Of a stretch of DNA of 64,000 nucleotides, positions 32,045-41,735 are shown piece by piece (within the stretch, counting starts at the first letter, position 1; every line of letters starts with the position of its first letter). The position numbers and the translations under genes were made by a program. Location of the stretch: the NCBI GenBank assembly GCA_963922865.1, contig CAWUJK010000002.1:8565-72564 (forward strand). The letters are read 5' to 3'. The DNA is from CAWUJK01 sp963922865 (GTDB lineage: Bacteria > Patescibacteriota > Gracilibacteria > BD1-5 > UBA6164). Below the pieces are notes generated by a model, which made no database searches, was not told the DNA's origin, and saw nothing but the letters and a program-made list of their open reading frames with translations.

Positions 32045-32395
32045 TCAAGATTTTATTATCCATATTTTAAAAAATGAAAAACTAGATTGAAAAAGTCAAT
32101 TATTAGATATTGAATCAAAAATTGAAAGTTTGAAAAATAGACAAAATAAATTATTAGATTTAAGATTTGATGAAAAAATATATCTTGAAAAAAATAATGA
32201 TATTGAGATGAAAATCAAAATACTTTTAGAAGAAAAAGAGAAGATAAAAAATGATGATTTTGAAACAAAGCCCCAATATGAGTTATAACTGGCTTGAAGC
32301 CTTTATCAAAGCTATTTTAGGGCAATTTTAGAGTAAAAAGCTTATATAATTAGAAATCTCATGTTAGAATTTTTTATGACTACCAAAAAAGAGCT
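32045..32395 (+). pseudogene. C-terminal remnant of a large serine recombinase
   Basis: Reading LYQDFIIHILKNEKLDGKSQ, then KIESLKNRQNKLLDLRFDEK and IKILLEEKEKIKNDDFETK gives the coiled coil that follows the zinc ribbon in large serine recombinases. SLYQSYFRAILE and IIRNLMLEFFMTTKKELL, also typical of their C-termini, follow in the same frame but after in-frame TAA stops. The N-terminal resolvase domain is missing and the upstream frame is closed. So this is the tail of a decayed integrase or transposon recombinase. It ends next to tRNA-Trp, a common integration spot. No attachment repeats could be identified by eye. Confidence 0.6.
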
Positions 32396-32430
32396 TTTAA
32401 ATAGAGGAAAACCATCTATTTAAAAGCTCT
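32384..32430 (-). terminator. intrinsic terminator after tRNA-Trp
   Basis: AGAGCTTTTAAATAGA (32390-32405) and TCTATTTAAAAGCTCT (32415-32430) form a perfect 16-bp stem with a 9-nt loop; the minus strand then has T6. It lies 19 nt past the tRNA 3' end and overlaps the recombinase remnant. Confidence 0.85.
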
Positions 32431-32448
32431 AAAATGTTAAATATAAAA

Positions 32449-32523
32449 TGGCAGTCCCACTAGGAATCGAACCTAGATCGGAGGATTTGGAGTCCTCTAT
32501 TCTAACCATTGAAATATGGGACT
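32449..32523 (-). tRNA. tRNA-Trp(CCA)
   Basis: A cloverleaf folds on the minus strand: acceptor AGTCCCA/TGGGACT, anticodon stem GAGGA/TCCTC with loop CTCCAAA (anticodon CCA), T arm with GGTTCGATTCC, discriminator G and encoded CCA. The anticodon decodes only UGG, so tryptophan is not assigned to UGA, in keeping with UGA = Gly. A hairpin at 32526-32566 separates it from tsf. Confidence 0.93.
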
Positions 32524-32525
32524 AT

Positions 32526-32566
32526 AAAACTTGAAACTATAATTTTGAATATCAATTTCAAGTTTT
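32526..32566. terminator. hairpin between tsf and tRNA-Trp
   Basis: AAAACTTGAAA (32526-32536) pairs with TTTCAAGTTTT (32556-32566) around a 19-nt loop. On the minus strand it follows tsf and is followed by TTTT, so it may partly terminate tsf transcription or act as a processing site before the tRNA. Confidence 0.45.
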
Positions 32567-32589
32567 TTTATAAACTTTATTTTTGTTAA

Positions 32590-33375
32590 TTATATAGAAT
32601 ATCTTTTAAAAGAAATAATATTTCACTCTCAAATAAAGTTTTTAACTTTAATATTTGGATCCATTACAAAATCTTGCTCAAGAAGAGAAATTTCAGATTT
32701 AAATTTTCACATTTTACCCTCTATTATTTTAAGTAAAACTTCATCTGGTTTTTCAGCCATTTTAGGATCGTTTTTCATCATTTCTAACTGAATAGATTTC
32801 TCTTTTTCTATAAGCTCATCAGATATATCCTCAGGAGATAAATATTCTGGATTTGAAGCTGTAACATGCATAGCAACTTGTTTTGCCTTCTCTTCATCAC
32901 TTCCTTGCTTAACACAAACCAGTGATGCAACTTTACCATTTGAATGAACATAAGAAGCAATAATAGGAGCCTCCTCAATCTCATAGTTTCAAACTTGTAG
33001 ATTTTCACCCATCTCAAGAGCATAATTTTTATTAAGAAATTCTTGAGCAGCTTTTTTTGAACTATCTCCATTTTCTTTTAGAAAGTTAACAATATCTAAA
33101 AGCATTGATTTAAATTTATCAGAATTAGCAAGAAAGTCAGTTTCACAAGCAACAGAAACAACATAAGCTTTTCAATTTTCGCTAACAATTTTTATTCATC
33201 CCTCACTTACTTCTCTATCTGCTTTTTTAGCAGCTTTTGCTAAACCCTTTTTTCTAAGCTCTTCAATAGCTTTTTCCATATCTCAATTAGTTTCAGTAAG
33301 TGCTTTTTTACACTCCATCATACCAATTCAAGTTCTTTCTCTAAGTTCCTTAACTTGAGCAGCAGTAATTGCCAT
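32590..33375 (-). CDS. tsf: elongation factor Ts
   Basis: 261 aa, near the short end for EF-Ts. The N-terminal domain reads AAQVKELRERTGIGMMECKK, then ALTETNGDMEKAIEELRKKG, the classic UBA-like EF-Tu-binding segment with TGA at conserved glycines. ACETDFLANS is the core TDFV-type motif. Toward the C-terminus the shortened dimerisation domain ends with VMDPNIKVKNFIGEGNI. EF-Ts exchanges GDP for GTP on EF-Tu in the cytoplasm. It lies downstream of rpsB with a small membrane gene in between. Confidence 0.95.
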
Positions 33376-33414
33376 AATATTAAATATTAAATAATAAATT
33401 AAACTTTTGAGTGA

Positions 33415-33738
33415 CTATTTTTTAGAAATACTATCAGAAATCTTGTCTTGTATATTATCTAATACTTCAACCTCTATTTTTTCTCAATTATAAGCTTTAA
33501 ATCCAAAGTATATAGAAGCTCAAATATAGATAATAAAAAGTAAAGGAAGCAAAAGATATAAAAATAAAACCTTTAAAATAAAACTCAAAACAACATAAAT
33601 CAAAAATAATATCATAGCATAATTTATATGCTTTCTAAACTCTTTAGAAATATCTTTCTCTATGAATAGAAAAACAAAAGAAACTAGTGGTACATAACTA
33701 AGAGCGTATTTCAAATTATCTTTATTTATTTCAGACAT
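33415..33738 (-). CDS. small membrane protein, DUF4870-like
   Basis: 107 aa. YALSYVPLVSFVFLFIEKD is helix one; FRKHINYAMILFLIYVVLSF, with the H-x-N-x-A pattern before the second helix, is typical of DUF4870 proteins; a third hydrophobic segment YLLLPLLFIIYIGASIYFGF follows. The C-terminus is polar (EVEVLDNIQDKI). Function is unknown. It sits between rpsB and tsf on the same strand with gaps under 70 nt, an unusual insertion into the rpsB-tsf pair. Confidence 0.6.
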
Positions 33739-33803
33739 AATTAAGTTCTAATTAAAAAATTATATGATTTAAAGGTTAATACTCCTAAAAAACAATTTCT
33801 TTT

Positions 33804-34619
33804 TTATGATTCTTTTTTTACAGGTGTTTTTTTAACTGGAGTTTTTTTTGTCTCAACTTTATCAGAAGCATTTGTTTTTTTAGCAACCGGTTTAACAGCT
33901 GGTTTTTTGTCTGTTAATTTTTTTGGAACAGATTTTTGAGCTACTTTTAAATTAGATAAACATCCTTTTAACTCATTTGCAATATAGTCTATAGATTTAA
34001 CAGAATTTGTATTAGAGGGAATAAAAGCCTCTACTTTATCAGGATCACCATTAGTATTTAAAACAGCAAGTGAGTGAAGTTTCAAAGAACTCGCTTCTCT
34101 TAAAGCTTGAGATTCAAAAGCTCAATCTACAACAAATATCACATCAGGTACTTTTTTCATTTCTTTTAATCCTTTAAAAGCTTTATCCAATTTTTCTAAC
34201 TCTAAAAGTTTAGTTGCTTTTTCTTTTTTAGTTAAAATGTCTAAAGCACCCGTTTGAGAATCTTTTAATAACTTTAGATAAGTAGAAATCCTTTTTCTAA
34301 TAGTTTTAAAATTAGTCAAAAGACCAGGAACCCATTTTTCAGTAACATAATAATTACCTGTTTCTGAAGCTAACCTAGAGAAGGCATCCCTAGCCTGAAG
34401 TTTAGTAGCTATGAAAAGAATTTTTTTTCATTCTGAAGTATATTTTGTCATAGCTTGTTTTACTTTTTCTAATTCTTCTCAGGTTTTAATTAAATTAAAT
34501 ACATGTATTCAATTAACTCAACCATAAATATAGTTCCTCATTTTTGGATTCCAATAGTTAGTTTTATTACCAATATGTAATAAATTTTCAAACATTGAAT
34601 TTAGGTTATTTTTATCCAT
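33804..34619 (-). CDS. rpsB: 30S ribosomal protein S2
   Basis: 271 aa. The signature NLLHIGNKTNYWNPKMRNYI, then LFIATKLQARDAFSRLA and PDVIFVVDGAFESQALREA, matches S2. The last 50 residues are a lysine-, alanine- and proline-rich tail (KKTPVKKTPVKKES), longer than usual and common in AT-rich small genomes. S2 joins the 30S subunit late, at the S1-binding side. It lies just after rpsA in the same direction, so S1 and S2 are probably co-expressed. Confidence 0.95.
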
Positions 34620-34674
34620 TTTTATTATTTTTATTGTATAAACAAGACTTTATTAAAAAATCTTTAAGTAAATA

Positions 34675-34720
34675 TTTTTGTGCTTACTAAAATAGTAAGC
34701 TTCCCAAAAATATTTTTATA
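34675..34720. terminator. hairpin between rpsA and rpsB
   Basis: GCTTACT / AGTAAGC (34681-34699) with a short A-rich loop, extended on both sides by ATATTTTTG / CAAAAATAT with a few unpaired bases. It follows the rpsA stop by only about 20 nt on the minus strand. The T-run after it is weak, so it may be a partial terminator or an RNA processing or stabilising hairpin. Confidence 0.45.
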
Positions 34721-34721
34721 A

Positions 34722-35936
34722 TTATTTAGTTTTTTCTTTTTTAGAAGAAGTTTTTTTTGTAGGAGTTTTTTTCTCTACTTTTTCTTCTTTTGTTTCAGTC
34801 TCATCACTTTTCTCAGTTTTACCACCTTGTTTTTCTTCTTTTTTAGCAGGAGCTTCAGTCAATGCTTTTAATGATAATCAAATTCTTTTCTTTTTAGGAT
34901 CAAAATTGATAATTTTAGCTTTTACTTCTTCTCAAACTTTAACATGCTCTCTTATATCTTTAACAACACCATGAGAAATTTCAGATAAATGAATAAGACC
35001 TTGTATACCTCAAGTTAGTTCTATAAATGCTCAAAATTGAGAAATTCTAGAAATAGGAGCAGATATAACATCATTCAATTTATGTTCTCTTGATAATACA
35101 TCCCAAGGGTTTTCTTTTAATCTCTTTATAGATAATGATATTTTATCACTATCTAGTCCAATTACTTTAACTTTAACTTTCATTCAAACTTTAGCGAATT
35201 TTGAAGGATCTGTAACATGTCCCCAATCAATTTCTGAAACATGAACTAAACCTTCTAAACCATTAAAGGTAACAAATAAACCATAAGATAATATACCAGA
35301 TATAGTTCACTCTACAATATCACCTTGTTTTAAAGTTTCAAGAGCTTTGGATCTGTCTCACTCTATAGCAGCCTTTTCTGAGAAAATAATTTTCTTTCAG
35401 GCCTCATCAACATTGATAACCTTAACCTTAAAATCTACTCAAACAAGTCAGTTTAAATGTTCTAATATCTTATCAGCATTTGCTCACTCAACTCTAGGAT
35501 AATGCAAAGGGGTAAGTTGAGAAACTGGTATAAATCATTTTAAACCATCAATATCAACAAGTAAACCTCATTTATTAGCTTCTGTTGGTTTAACATTAAT
35601 AATATCTCCTCACTTAAAGTATTCTCATAAATTAGTAAGAGATTTAATTTGGTTAGCTCTTTTTAATGAAAGTATTAATAATCATTTTTCTACAGAGTCT
35701 CCTAAAACCATAACATCAATTGGTTGACCTTGAGAAAGTTCGTCTAAGTCAACAGTGTTACCTAACTCTTTAGAGACAACTAAACCAGAAAACTGGTTAT
35801 TAACATTTACTAAAATATTTTTCTTTTCAATTTTTTCAATACTACCAGAAATAACTTCTCCAATTTTTGGATATTTTATCTCAGGAGATTTTTCAAATAA
35901 CTCTTGAAACAGAGTTAAGTCTTTTTGAGTTGCCAT
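34722..35936 (-). CDS. rpsA: 30S ribosomal protein S1 (four S1 domains)
   Basis: 404 aa with four S1 (OB-fold) repeats. Repeat one contains IGEVISGSIEKIEKKNILVN, repeat two GGLLVDIDGLKGFIPVSQL, repeat three GDIVEGTISGILSYGLFVTF with NGLEGLVHVSEID, and repeat four ISRISQFGAFIELTGGIQGL with IHLSEIS. Each is followed by a K/R-rich linker. The C-terminus is a low-complexity KKEEK/KTPTKK tail. E. coli S1 has six repeats; four is common in bacteria outside proteobacteria. It binds mRNA and helps initiation on leaders with weak Shine-Dalgarno sites, the usual case in this window. A repetitive AT leader of about 210 bp precedes it. Confidence 0.93.
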
Positions 35937-36149
35937 AACAACTTAATAGTTAATAAATAAAATAAGATTGTCTTAACTTAAATATATTAAAATATTCAGT
36001 TTTAAGGCATTCTTTTAAAATAAAAGAAATAAGCATTCAAGTTTTACAAGGCTTAATTTGAAAATAGAACTCAATTTCTAAAATTTTTAAAAATTTGTTT
36101 AGTAAAAAATTTAAAGTAATGAAAATTTTCTACTGCCAAACTTATAAAA

Positions 36150-36227
36150 TGGGGTGCCTGATGGGACTTGAACCCACGACCCTCGGAATCACAACCCGAT
36201 ATTCTAACCAACTAAACTACAGGCACC
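36150..36227 (-). tRNA. tRNA-His(GTG)
   Basis: A cloverleaf on the minus strand has anticodon GTG in the loop TTGTGAT, closed by TCGGG/TCCGA. The acceptor stem has eight pairs, the extra 5' G pairing with C73, the identity element specific to tRNA-His, and CCA is encoded. It carries a good promoter upstream. Confidence 0.95.
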
Positions 36228-36266
36228 AAGTATAAATAATACGGTATCACTGAGTTTGGCTATGAA

Positions 36267-36294
36267 ATTATATTAAAAAATGGATGTTAGTCAA
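36267..36294 (-). promoter_or_regulatory. tRNA-His promoter
   Basis: Minus strand TTGACT (36289-36294) and TATAAT (36267-36272) with 16 bp between. The start would fall about 33 nt before the mature tRNA 5' end. Confidence 0.7.
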
Positions 36295-36318
36295 AAAAAA
36301 ATAAGTGTTTTTTCTTAT

Positions 36319-36651
36319 TTAAAAAACTTCATATTTTCCATTTTTTATATCTATCAAAGCTTTAGATTGTTCAAAGATAATTTTAGATTCAAATTTTTCC
36401 CAAATAATATTTTCTCAACAGTTTTTATCTTTTTTCATACATAAAATTAGAGGAACTATATTTCAAGAATTTGTAGTTAAAAAAACTCATCTATAAGATA
36501 TTCAAAATAAATTGAACTTAAACTTAAAATATGGATATTTTAAGTTTATAGAATTATAAGTTTTAAATTTATTCAAAAAATTTAAGGTATTAAATCATCT
36601 AATTTTTGATAAATATTTCTTTTTAAAATTATCAGTTATATAGATTTTCAT
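36319..36651 (-). CDS. RelE/ParE-superfamily-like toxin (candidate)
   Basis: 110 aa. KKKYLSKIRGFNTLNFLNKF, ISYRGVFLTTNSGNIVPLIL and a final CMKKDKNCGENIIWEKFE follow the strand-helix order of small RelE/ParE toxins, without a decisive active-site motif. Its ATG (36651) lies 1 nt after the stop of the gene at 36653. The order antitoxin then toxin, the overlap-like spacing and sizes of 88 and 110 aa are typical of type II toxin-antitoxin operons. Glycines come mainly from TGA. mRNA cleavage on the ribosome would be expected if it is RelE-like; this is inference. Confidence 0.55.
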
Positions 36652-36652
36652 T

Positions 36653-36919
36653 TTAATCTATTAAAGAACAAATATCACCATAATCTTTTTTTCATCTCTT
36701 TTTTAGAAAAGCTATTTGCTCTTCATTAAATTCTTCAATTTGAAAAGTTTCAAAAAATTCTCTATTAGCATTTTCTAAATATTTTTCTCTTTCAAAATAT
36801 AGTTTTAAGGCATTATTTACAATTTTTGACTTATTTTTAGCTCAATCTAGTTTACTAACTAAATAATTTTGAATAGAAAATGTTTTTTTATGTGTTCAAG
36901 TTAATTTTATAGTTGACAT
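36653..36919 (-). CDS. antitoxin partner of the RelE/ParE-like gene
   Basis: 88 aa. MSTIKLTGTHKKTFSIQNYL looks like the start of a short DNA-binding region, and SKLDGAKNKSKIVNNALKLY the helix-turn of a ribbon-helix-helix protein. The rest is acidic and helical (FFETFQIEEFNEEQIAFL), suited to wrap a toxin. It sits directly before the toxin-like gene with one base between them. Antitoxins of this layout repress their own promoter. The family is not named; the call rests on context and layout. Confidence 0.55.
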
Positions 36920-37139
36920 AATTCCATGAATTAAAAAAGTATTACATTATATAGATATTGTAATACTTTAAAGATTAAATGTCAAAATTTTTTCTCTTGT
37001 TTTTTACATAAATTCAATTCATAAATTAATTTCACAAAACCACTACCCCATATTTTATATAACTCTTTATTTAGATATGAAATTTCACTTAATATTTTAG
37101 TGAATTTTTGATAATTTTATGAATTAATAAATAAAAATT

Positions 37140-38576
37140 TTAGCCCAATTTTTTCTTCAACATTTCATTAAATATTTTTGGGTTTCATTGTCATTTAGAA
37201 GCTTTCATACACTGCCCAACAAAAAATCAAAATATATTTGTATTTCAAGCTTTATAGTCCTCAACTTGTTTAGAATTATTAGAAATCACTTCATCTACTA
37301 TAGACTCTAAAGCTCACAAATCATTCTTTTGTCTTAAATTATTTTCATCTACTATTATATCAGCTTCTCATCAATTATTAAATAATTCTTCTATTACTTG
37401 TTTAGAATTTGTGCTTGAGAGTTCGTCTCAATTTACTAAATCTATAACTCTTGCTAATTGCTTAATGTCAAATTTCAACTCAGAAACTCAAGAAATATTT
37501 TCACTTTCATTTATCATTGCAAGCAAAATAGTGGTTATGTAAGAACAAGATTTTTTATAATCTCAAGTAAGATTTACTAATTTATCAAAATACTCACTTA
37601 GTTTTCTATTTGTTGTTAATATTCTAGAATCATCTTCTCAAAGTCAATACTCTTTTAAATATCTTATTCTTTTTTCTATGGGTAATTCTGGTATACTAGA
37701 CTGTGCTTGTTTTATAAACTCATCACTAAGATCAACTGGTAATAAATCAGGTTCTGGAAAATATCTATAATCCATTGCATCTTCTTTACTTCTTTGGGTA
37801 ACAGAGTTACCTATATCATCATTCCATCATCTTGTTTCTTGGTCAATTTTTCATCAAGATTCTATTATTTTTTGTTGCCTTTTTACTTCGTGATCTATGA
37901 CCCTACCAATAGCAGAAAAAGAATTAACATTCTTAGTCTCTGTTCTTATTCCCCATTGTTTTGATCACTCTGGGGCTATGGAAATATTAACATCACATCT
38001 CATTTGTCCTTTTTCCATATCAGCATCAGAAACTCAGCAAGCTCTCATAATTTTTTGTAGTTCTTTTAAAAATTCCATAACCTCTTGTTTGTTATGAAAA
38101 ACAGGCTCAGTTACTATCTCCATTAAAGGACTACCTGCCCTATTATAATCACACAAAGTTTTGCCTCAAACATGGGTTAATTTTCAAGCATCATTTTCTA
38201 AATGCATATGATGTATAGCAAATTCTTTTACTTCTCAGTCAACTATTACTTTTACTTTTCATTCTCATACTATTGGTTCATAAAGTTGAGTAATTTGGTA
38301 AGCTGTAGGATTATCTGGATAAAAATAAGTTTTCCTATCAAATCTAGAAGTTTTATTAACTTTACAACCCATAGCAATACCTCAAATAAGTCCTAATCTT
38401 ATAACTTCTTTATTTAAACTGGGAAGCATTCAAGGAAAACCCATACAAATTGGACAAGTATTTATATTTGGTTCTAAAGCTAAATCTGTTGCATTCTTAC
38501 AAGAACAAAACATTTTTGTGACTGATTTTATTCTCATATGTATTTCAAGTCATATTGTTGGAATATATTTTGTCAT
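37140..38576 (-). CDS. gatB: Asp-tRNA(Asn)/Glu-tRNA(Gln) amidotransferase subunit B
   Basis: 478 aa. IGLEIHMRIKSVTKMFCSCK is the N-terminal GatB signature, followed by the zinc-binding NTCPICMGFPGMLPSLN. DYNRAGSPLMEIVTEP and MRCDVNISI are the kinase-like core motifs, and AMDYRYFPEPDLLP is a typical GatB signature. The C-terminal YqeY-like tail is present to KKKLG. GatB works with GatA and GatC to turn misacylated Asp-tRNA-Asn or Glu-tRNA-Gln into the amidated forms; gatA and gatC are not in this window. No Gln or Asn synthetase is seen here either. Confidence 0.95.
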
Positions 38577-38764
38577 CTTATCAAGGTTTATTTATAAAGT
38601 TTATATTAAATATATTAAAAATTGTCTATTTATCAAGCAATAATTTATAGGTTTTTTCTTGCAAATTTTTTTTAATATGATAATATATGAACATAAGAAA
38701 AGTAAAAAAGATTTTAAAAAATAATTTTTCTTAAAAGAATTTATTTAAGTAATAAAATGTAAAT

Positions 38765-39073
38765 ATGGAACTACAAATACAAGTGAAACTAAGCGAGGCT
38801 ATAGAACATGATAAAGAAGTAATTGAGAGACTAGTAAAGGCAAATCTAGATAACAAAGTAAGTTGATATCTAAAAAAATATGAAAGTAAAAAAGATGCTG
38901 AAGGGTCACTTGAATTAAAACTAGATAAAAATAAAAAAGATTTATTTGATGGAAAATTAATAGTAAATTTAGATAGAGACCAATTTATATATGAAAGAGA
39001 AGATTACCAAAACTTAGATGATTTAGTAAATAATTTATTCAAACACTTGAAAGAAGAGTTAAGTTCTAAATAA
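38765..39073 (+). CDS. ribosome hibernation/HPF-like protein
   Basis: 102 aa. MELQIQVKLSEAIEHDKEV begins with a beta strand and helix, NKVSGYLKKYESKKDAEGSLELKLD gives paired strands and EDYQNLDDLVNNLFKHLKEEL the last helix: the beta-alpha-beta-beta-beta-alpha order of HPF/RaiA. Length fits a short HPF. Key basic residues of the helices are only partly readable, so the match is by layout. Such proteins bind idle ribosomes. It has an AT-rich upstream region with TTGCAA about 90-110 nt before the start, and a terminator directly after. Confidence 0.55.
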
Positions 39074-39078
39074 AAAAA

Positions 39079-39115
39079 TATAAAAAGCATTAATTAAGTT
39101 AATGCTTTTTATTTA
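39079..39115 (+). terminator. terminator of the HPF-like gene
   Basis: AAAAAGCATTAA, loop TTAAG, TTAATGCTTTTT form a clean stem with T-run, shortly after the stop codon and before guaB. Confidence 0.85.
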
Positions 39116-39184
39116 GGAGTATTTAATTTGACTTTTTATTAAATATATTTACAATAAATATGCATTTTAAAAAAATTAAAAACT

Positions 39185-40627
39185 ATGAGATTTAACAACC
39201 CTAGGTATGAAAATGAGGAGTTAACTTATGATGATGTTTTTTTATTTCAGCAATATTTTGATTGAAAATCAAGAATAAGTGATACAAATATAGTACCCGA
39301 AACACCTTTATCTACGACAATACCACTAGTATCATCAAATATGAATCCTGTAACTTGAAAAAGAATGGGCGAAACTATAGCTAGATATTGATGACTATGA
39401 GTTTTACCTCAAGATATGAGCTTAGATAAAATGTTAGAAATAATAAAATTTATTCACAATGCAGATATAAGGTTAGATACACCATTAACTGTAAAAGAAA
39501 ACAACAATGTAAGAGATGCTCTATGAATAATAAAAAAGAGAGATCATAACTGTGTAGTTTTAATAAATAAAGATAATTTTCCTATATGAGTATTTACACC
39601 ATCTGACTTAAAAGAAATTGATCAATACGCAAAATTATGATGAATAAAAAGAAGAAAACTAATAACTTGAGATGAGTTTATAAATGATAGAGATGCCTTT
39701 GAAATTATGGAAGAGAATGGTATCACAAGCCTTCCTATAATAAAAGAAAACTGAGAAATAAAATGAATACTAACTAAACAAAATACAGTAAGAAATAGTA
39801 TATATACTCCAAATATAAATAGAGATTGAAATTTAAATGTTGCTGTTGCTTTATGAGTAAATAATTACCATAAAAAAATAGAACAATTACTTGATGTATG
39901 AATAGATACTTTTGTTTTAGATACGGCTCATTGATATCAAAAAACTATGATTGAAGCCATAAGAAGATGCAAAAATATAATGTGAGAAAGCAAACAAATA
40001 ATAGCATGAAATGTGTCAACTGCAGATTGAGTAGAAGCATTGATTAAAGCTTGAGCAAATTGAGTAAAAGTTTGAATTTGACCATGAGCAATGTGTACAA
40101 CAAGAATACAGACTGGAGTATGAAGACCACAATTTAGCTCAGTTTTAGAATGCTCACAAAAAGTAAGAGAGTTATGATGATATGTATGGGCAGATTGATG
40201 ATTAAAGCACCCAAGAGATTTAGTTTTAGCTATTGTAGCATGAGCAACACATGCAATGGTATGAACTGTTTTATCATGAACATATGAGTCACCTTGAGAT
40301 TTAAGAGAAGATGAGAATGGACAGTACAAGGTTAATTACTGAATGGCATCGTGAAAGGCTGTTTGACTAAGAACAGAGTGATTAGATACTTTTGATCAAA
40401 CTAGAGCAAAAATGTTTAAGGAGTGAATATCTAAATCAAAAATATATTTAAAAGAAGGATCTAGATCTGTTTGAGATGTAGTTGATGAATATACTACAGG
40501 TTTAAGATCAGCTATGACTTATATTTGAGCGAAAAACTTAGAAGAGCTTAGTGATAAAGCTATAATTTGAGTACAAACAAACGCCGGATATAAAGAATGA
40601 ACTCCTCACTGAAGAATTAAACTATAA
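39185..40627 (+). CDS. guaB: inosine-5'-monophosphate dehydrogenase
   Basis: 480 aa, standard length. RFNNPRYENEELTYDDVFLF opens the TIM barrel and VSSNMNPVTGKRMGETIA follows. Two CBS-type segments occupy about residues 95-200 (TPSDLKEIDQYA, NGITSLPIIKENGEIKGIL). The catalytic loop reads VGIGPGAMCTTRIQTGVGRP with Cys304, followed by a barrel end with DGGLKHPRDL-type residues. Nearly all loop glycines are TGA codons. IMPDH turns IMP into XMP, the first step to GMP. Its terminator lies inside the convergent hemW-like gene. Confidence 0.95.
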
Positions 40628-41735
40628 TTTCCCCCAAAATATAATCCATAACTAAAACTCAAGTATCTGATAAAACTACTTTATCAGATACTTTTTTTAA
40701 ATATCAATTTTTTATAAAATAATTTATCTTTTTGATATCCATTTTATTTAGTGTATGTTTTTTAAGTCAACTTGTTCTAAGTTCAAACATACAATTTTCT
40801 ATGAAAAAATCATTTTCACTTAGTTTACTTTGAATTATTTTTTCTCATGAATAATAGTCTTTGAAATTATCAGGGTTTGAATATCTAACTCAATTTATGA
40901 AAAAATAAGCTCAAAGTCAAAAAGAATAAACTTCTCAATGATTCCAATAAGATTTATTGTGATTACATTCAAATCATTTTAATCAAAAATTTGATATTTC
41001 ATAATTATTAAACCCCTTAGAGATTAAATATTTTTTTATAGCTTTATATTCTCATAAATAATCATTATCATCAATTCAAAGATTAACCCACTTTTTAGGA
41101 TATGTGATTTTATCATACTTATTTTCTATAATTTTATCAGAATTATAATAATCTTCCAACATATAAACTGATATATGTTTAATAAAATTAAATCTACCCA
41201 AAATGTATTTTATATCTTGAAGCAATTCTCATTTATCAACATAAGGAAGTCATATTATAAAATCTAAATTTAAATTTTTTATTTTAGAATAGTTTTTTAA
41301 AAGTTCTAAAGCTTTTATTATGTCTCATTTATTTCATCTATTTATTTCTTCTAAAGATTTTTCGTTTAAGGTTTGAACTCATATACTAAGTCTATTTATT
41401 CAAAGCTCATACCAAGACTCTATATTTTGTTTTGTAATATTGTTTGGTGTTGATTCAATTGTTATCTCAATATTTTTATCAAAAATATATTTTTTGTATA
41501 AAGTAGTAATTATCTCTCAAAGCTGATTTTTACTTAAAACACTAGGAGTTCCTCATCAAAAATACAAACTAGCTAAAACTACTTTTTCAGAAGCATAAGT
41601 TTTTATTTCTTTTAATAAATTTTGTAAATAAATTTTTATTTGTAGATTTTGATTATTTCAGATTGAAGCAAATCTACAATAATTACATTTAAATTCACAA
41701 AAAGGTATATGTATATAACAAAAAATCTTATTCAC
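40617..41735 (-). CDS. HemW-like radical SAM protein
   Basis: 372 aa. YIHIPFCEFKCNYCRFASI carries the radical SAM cysteines (C13, C17, C20). LASLYFGGGTPSVLSKNQL, ITIESTPNNITKQNIESGYE and NRLSIGVQTLNEKSL are HemW/HemN-type motifs. The C-terminal HemW helical domain ends NGYLKKVSDKVVLSDTGVLV. The frame overlaps the guaB end tail-to-tail by 11 nt; a standard-code reading would stop earlier at a TGA. The start is GTG 41735, overlapping the stop of the solute-binding gene; TTG at 41741 is an alternative. HemW is linked to haem handling and usually lacks oxidase activity. No other haem genes are seen here. Confidence 0.85.
40661..40697 (+). terminator. guaB terminator embedded in the hemW-like coding region
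   Basis: AAGTATCTGATAAA (40661-40674), loop ACTAC, TTTATCAGATACTT and then further T residues form a strong plus-strand terminator. On the minus strand the same bases are codons for GYLKKVSDKVVLSDT in the conserved HemW C-terminus, so both functions share the DNA. Confidence 0.85.

Noticed and set aside
39937..40329. 130-aa minus-strand open frame antisense to guaB
   Set aside because: It lies wholly within the guaB coding region, is rich in H, S and T as expected of a shadow frame, and has no start signal or family motif.
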